Shown: positions 59,808 to 64,000 of the stretch, piece by piece
Layout: every line of letters starts with the position of its first letter
Numbering within the stretch: the stretch's first letter is position 1
Origin: Epiperipatus broadwayi
Lineage: Eukaryota > Onychophora > Udeonychophora > Euonychophora > Peripatidae
NCBI GenBank assembly: GCA_028023455.1
Contig: JAQFVV010006232.1
Location: 806,001-870,000 of the forward strand
DNA length: 64,000 bases
Direction: 5' to 3'
The notes under the pieces: generated by a model
Database searches by the model: none
Told to the model about the DNA's origin: nothing
The model's input: only the letters and a program-made list of their open reading frames with translations
Program-made: the position numbers and the translations under genes

Positions 59808-60366
59808 TCATTCTTTTAATATATTTTTGGATATCTTCATTAGTTCTTCCAAAAATGGTAATTGTTCTCCTTGGGCAGTGATGATGTTAGATAGGAAATA
59901 CAGCAACATTGCTGATATTCCATAGAGTATAGTATCAGAAAGTCTTGAATAGTTTTTATGGAACTGACCATTTCTTTCTTCATGTATTATTAAGAAAGGT
60001 ACTGGCTGGTTTTGAAAAACTTCAATGTTTGTTTCTGTATTTGACTGCATTTTCCGGATATTTTGGCTGGTGTGGTTTTACCTGTTAAATAGCCATACAT
60101 TGCAGATAGTTTGTTGCTAAATAAAGTCACCATAGTTGCTGTTATAATTGGAGTACTTAATAAAATACAGCTATCCAAGTTATGGTGGAAAACAGTTTTA
60201 ACCAGAACATGGAATCAGTGGAACACTGTTTCTTGAGATGAATCTTCAGAGAAACTAAAGTATACTGGACTGCATAGACTGTAATGCTTTGGTTGCTTGT
60301 TTCAGACCTATTTATACCTATTTGATGTTGTTCAACAACATGCTTTCTAAACAATGTAGATGTCAT
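59808..60366 (-). pseudogene. Disrupted coding-like region, family unknown
   Basis: Three minus-strand frames overlap end to end: 60366-60157 (MTSTLFRKHVVEQHQIGIN...), 60178-59990 (ILLSTPIITATMVTLFSNKL...) and 60050-59808 (PVPFLIIHEERNGQFHKNYS, then LSDTILYGISAMLLYFLSNI). Each looks protein-like, and two have hydrophobic stretches that could be membrane segments. Read with two frame changes they would give a protein of roughly 185 residues without introns. A processed pseudogene or element protein is possible. I do not recognise the family. Confidence 0.4.
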
Positions 60367-62109
60367 CAGCTAGTGAAGATCAGACTTCTGCTCCTTAAAA
60401 CAACATATTGTTTGAAAAGCACATGAAAACAAATTTACAAATACTATATTATGATTTAAAACATAAACAAACAATAAAAAATAGTATTTTTTCTCTTTTT
60501 CTTTATTTACATTAGTTGGCATAGGAAGAAAGAAAAAATCATTCCAAACATTTGAAACTCAGATGACAATCTTTAAAATATTACCAATTCCAAAATTTTA
60601 GTGTTGCATTTAATTTTGCCATCAAATCCATTACAAAAATGTAGAGATTTTATTTAAAACTTAATTGAGAAAAGGCAAACTAAAAAAGATTTAAAATGCT
60701 TTAGATTTTTATAAACTATGTAATTTGAAAATGCTTTTGCATATCAAAAGCTTTTTTCTTTCTTCCTTTACAGTGTAATTTATCATTCCATTGTTTTTAT
60801 TTTATTACCAAGTAACTTTATAAAATATTTAATAATTTGACCAAATGCCTAAACTAATTTTTTTTTTAATCCTTTAAATTAGTGTATCAATGTGACACAT
60901 ATATACACCTGCACACAAATGCGATATTTTAAATATTTATTATTCAATTTTGGTGAGTATTTATAGAACTTTTTTTTTCATGTATCTTAGTAATATAACC
61001 AATCTGAGTTGTTATCACACTTGTTTTAATTACAATATTGCAGAAATTATATTTTTATTTTCTAAAAATTTTTTGAAATAATTTTGAGCTATATCAATCT
61101 ATCGATTATTCTTGTAAATATCTATATAAAAAATCTCCAAAATAGCTGTAAATATAAGTTAATATTTTTTCTTGCTTAAATCAAAACCCTTATACCAAGA
61201 GTGCAATGTCAAATATTTATTTTTACTCATTAAACTTCTACAAGATTTTTGACCCTAGTAAATTGACAACTTGAAAACGAAAAGCTGATTTTTCCGTTTC
61301 TTCATTTTTTTTAAAAAAAATACAAACTGTCAACACTTATAGAGAACAGAATACTTGAAATAAATTAAAGTTGTAAATGTCTCAAACGTCAAAGCTGTAT
61401 ATGACAATTAATTTTAATAAAAATATAATTTCTAAATAAAATATGATAAGAGCATTATAAATTAACAAAAATGGGCAGCAATAAACTTAAGGCAAACATT
61501 ATTCGTGTTTTAATACTAATATATATATAATTAGTTTCCAACCATGGAATACTACTGAACAAAATAATCCGACTAACTGGAATAACAACAATGTATTAAA
61601 ATTAAGTTGCATAAATGCTAACTATTACAAAAATACAACATAAAGACTAACTCAAAATATAATATCTAATTAAATAATATTTTTCACTTAGTAATTCAAG
61701 ACAATCTTAAAATAATAAAAATATCAGAGCACTTAGTTCTTAAATAACTAATTAGGGTTCTAAACTGTACTAATTAATGTACTCATGTACAATGGAATCT
61801 AATTTATAGCTAACTTACTATTGCAAACAACATAAGATTCTGCCAAAATAATAAATATAATTATAAAATTCCTAACATGAGACATTCAGTAAGATACACT
61901 AGGTAAAACATTGAGAATACATCCCCATAAAAATACACCCTCAGTCACATAGAAGCATTATCCCACCAAATTCATATATTAAAACTACTATGTAATATGT
62001 CTTTAAAATACACCTATAAAAAATCCTAAAAATAATTTATAAATTATTTATTAAAATAGCAACAAATTATTTAATATTCCTTTAGTAAACTATTAATTAA
62101 TAACAATCT
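60367..62109. other. AT-rich DNA without recognisable genes
   Basis: Nothing supportable found. Confidence 0.5.
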
Positions 62110-63692
62110 CCCAAGTAAATACCACAGCTTCAGGCAGTACTTGAACAATTCTCAAAACAATATGGAATAAGAATAAACCTAGAAAGACTGCAGCTTGGAC
62201 GTTACTCACTGGAAGGCCATGTGGGCCAAGGTATCAAGAAAAACCTACTCTATTCCTAGGCTTTCCTTTTTTCTAGGAGCCCTGGAATGAGATGTCAGAT
62301 CCAAGCCAAGCTCAAAGAAAAAGTCAAAAGCATAGCTGAATCATGCTCAAAGGCATATTTGTCCATATATGCAAAGGTGCAACTGCTTAACAAGCTTATA
62401 ATAACCAAGATAACATATTACATGCCTGTAATTGAATTTTCAAAAAAAATTATGGCATGCATTAATTCCATATGTTGCAAGCTCATCTGGGGAAAAAGAT
62501 AGTGTCAATTTCAATGGCAAAACTCAATCGCCCTTTGAATGCTATAATTGCCATACTCACTCAATTTCCTAAATTACAACACTTAGAGCAGATAACACCT
62601 ACAGATAGGCCTCCTCCAAAAGATTATTTTTTGTCAATCACCATCTACCAATGCAGGAGAGAAAGAACAATCCCAGATCAATTTGAGCAAAGGTATAAAT
62701 ATTGGGAAATATATAAGTTTATACATCAAAATAATTACAATGAGGAAATTCCATCAATACTAAAAATTGGAAACAAATATTTGATCAAGCAATACAAAAG
62801 ATGGCAACTAGAACCTAAGTTCCTAGATTTTATAATCAAAATGAATTTGAATGCTTTACCTACTAAATATTTCTTACACCGCAGAAGAATTTACAGGTCA
62901 GTTGATCCATTCTGTGGCCTTTGCCATATGGCTGAGGAGACTTTATAGCACATAATTTTTAACTGCAAGACCATGGAGCACACTAGATGCATTCTGCAAG
63001 GGAAATATAGAAAACAAAACACTACAATGATGCAAATTATGTCAACTTACAAAGATATGTCTGTACCAGCCATAAGGGCCTGAATGTTTGTCTTATATGC
63101 ACTTTGGTGCACTAAATGTGCTTTCTTATTAGGTAATAACCCAGAAGGCATCCATCCACATTTGAGAATAAGTTGATTAAAATTCAAGTTAGAGACAAGC
63201 AGATCACCAGCCCAGATATTTATGCAGTTACTTCGTCCCTGCTCAGACAGACAGCAAAGTTATAAAGAATGAAGTTTCTGGTTTATGAATAAACTAAGTT
63301 TTTAATGATCACAAATATGATCATGGGATTTTGGGTTGGAAGGACAAACTAGAAGAATATTAAGGCTGTGAGATAAAGAAATTCATATAATGTCTTCCAT
63401 GATATACCACGAGATTTGAAATCAAAAACAATGATGAAATTAGATCTCCTATTTCCTAAGAATTAAAGAAAGTATGGTCCAGATTATGCTCCCATTGGAC
63501 AATAATGTGCTTAATTGACATTTCTAAAGTGGATAGATTCATGTACAAATTGCCTATATAAATATATACTTTTAACAATGAATATTGTAGTACTCGAAAT
63601 TGAACTGACAATAATAGGATTAAACATGTATCTTGCTATAATTAAGCAGCATTGTAATACTATGTAACTAAAAGGATTAATAAAGTTTATTA
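62110..63692 (+). pseudogene. LINE 3' end: end of RT, zinc finger, 3' UTR
   Basis: The text at 62180-62215 (RINLERLQLGRYS) resembles the RT region after the active site, NleKTq-l-lG. Frame 62287-62502 reads AYLSIYAKVQLLNKLIITKI then TYYMPVIEF and CKLIWGKR, as in the domain after the RT of Tx1/L1-like LINEs (K--lLN--i-skl-Y, then F-WG). Frame 62472-62948 continues through LNALPTKYFLHRRRIY to DPFCGLCHMAEETL, a stop, then HIIFNC. This is the CxxC...H...C zinc-binding end with a single stop inside it. The 3' UTR carries AATAAAG at about 63679 and ends in TCA repeats. Two frame breaks and the stop make it inactive. Everything upstream of the RT palm is gone, consistent with 5' truncation. Confidence 0.75.
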
Positions 63693-63705
63693 TTGTTGAA
63701 ACTTA

Positions 63706-63768
63706 ATCATCATCATCATCATCATCATAATAATAATAATAGTAGTAATAGTAGTAGTAGTAGTAGTA
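63706..63768. repeat. TCA/TAA/TAG trinucleotide tail
   Basis: Directly after TTGAAACTTAA the sequence runs (TCA)n, then (TAA)n, then (TAG)n. It begins where the LINE 3' UTR ends, so it is probably the LINE tail, later diversified by slippage. Confidence 0.85.
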
Positions 63769-64000
63769 AAGACATCATAATACTACTAATAATCATAATA
63801 ATAGGAATAATAATGATAATCATCTCAGGTTCATCTCTTAACAAATTAATAAAATAATCAATGTCAATACCCTGTAGTTAAATATGATATGGGATTTTAT
63901 ATGATATTTAACTACTCCTACAAATAATAACTACAATAAGGAACTAAATATCCTCATGACTCTCAATACAGCAACCTAATGGTTAAAATTCAGAAATAAA
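63769..64000. other. AT-rich DNA to the end of the window
   Basis: More imperfect AAT-type repeats, then background sequence. Confidence 0.5.

Overview
This is AT-rich eukaryotic (metazoan) intergenic DNA made mostly of decayed transposable elements. I find no convincing host protein-coding gene, rRNA or functional tRNA. Long ORFs are absent, simple repeats are common, and Penelope-like elements (PLEs) with GIY-YIG endonuclease remnants, hammerhead-like motifs and several LINE types all occur. This mix suits an invertebrate animal; a lophotrochozoan such as a cephalopod is my best guess, but nothing here proves it.

Layout. 1-4.6 kb: AT-rich DNA, an ATC/ATT microsatellite and two palindromic repeats. 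4.6-7.6 kb: two adjacent decayed PLEs, an RT plus GIY-YIG copy on the minus strand and a 3' half on the plus strand, each inside inverted arms. 7.6-18.4 kb: sparse DNA with one LINE tail, a GATA-type microsatellite and tRNA-Gly-derived relics. 18.4-27.35 kb: a minus-strand LINE split by a complete 7.86-kb LTR element. That element has 2.67-2.69 kb LTRs, a 2.5-kb interior and one intact 271-codon ORF of unknown function. 29.57-33.96 kb: a second copy of the element, broken by a run of exactly 500 N that I estimate hides about 4 kb. 35.3-38.5 and 45.9-47.9 kb: two copies of a 1.94-kb repeat, the first interrupted by a hairpin-shaped PLE derivative with a direct target repeat. 39.2-41.8 kb: tandem and inverted 470-bp repeats beside another PLE 3' end. 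43.1-44.3 kb: a non-autonomous DNA element with TA target sites. 50.4-51.5 kb: tandem and inverted 450-bp units, each carrying a hammerhead-like motif. 54.7-56.6 kb: a possible TTAA-flanked DNA element around a 197-bp tandem array. 59.8-60.4 kb: a disrupted coding-like region. 62.1-63.7 kb: the 3' end of another LINE with a TCA-repeat tail.

The most notable objects are the LTR element with one novel ORF, whose insertion can be checked because its removal restores the LINE reading frame, and the repeat families that combine tandem/inverted architecture with hammerhead-like cores. All coding calls come from reading translations by eye; no database search was run.
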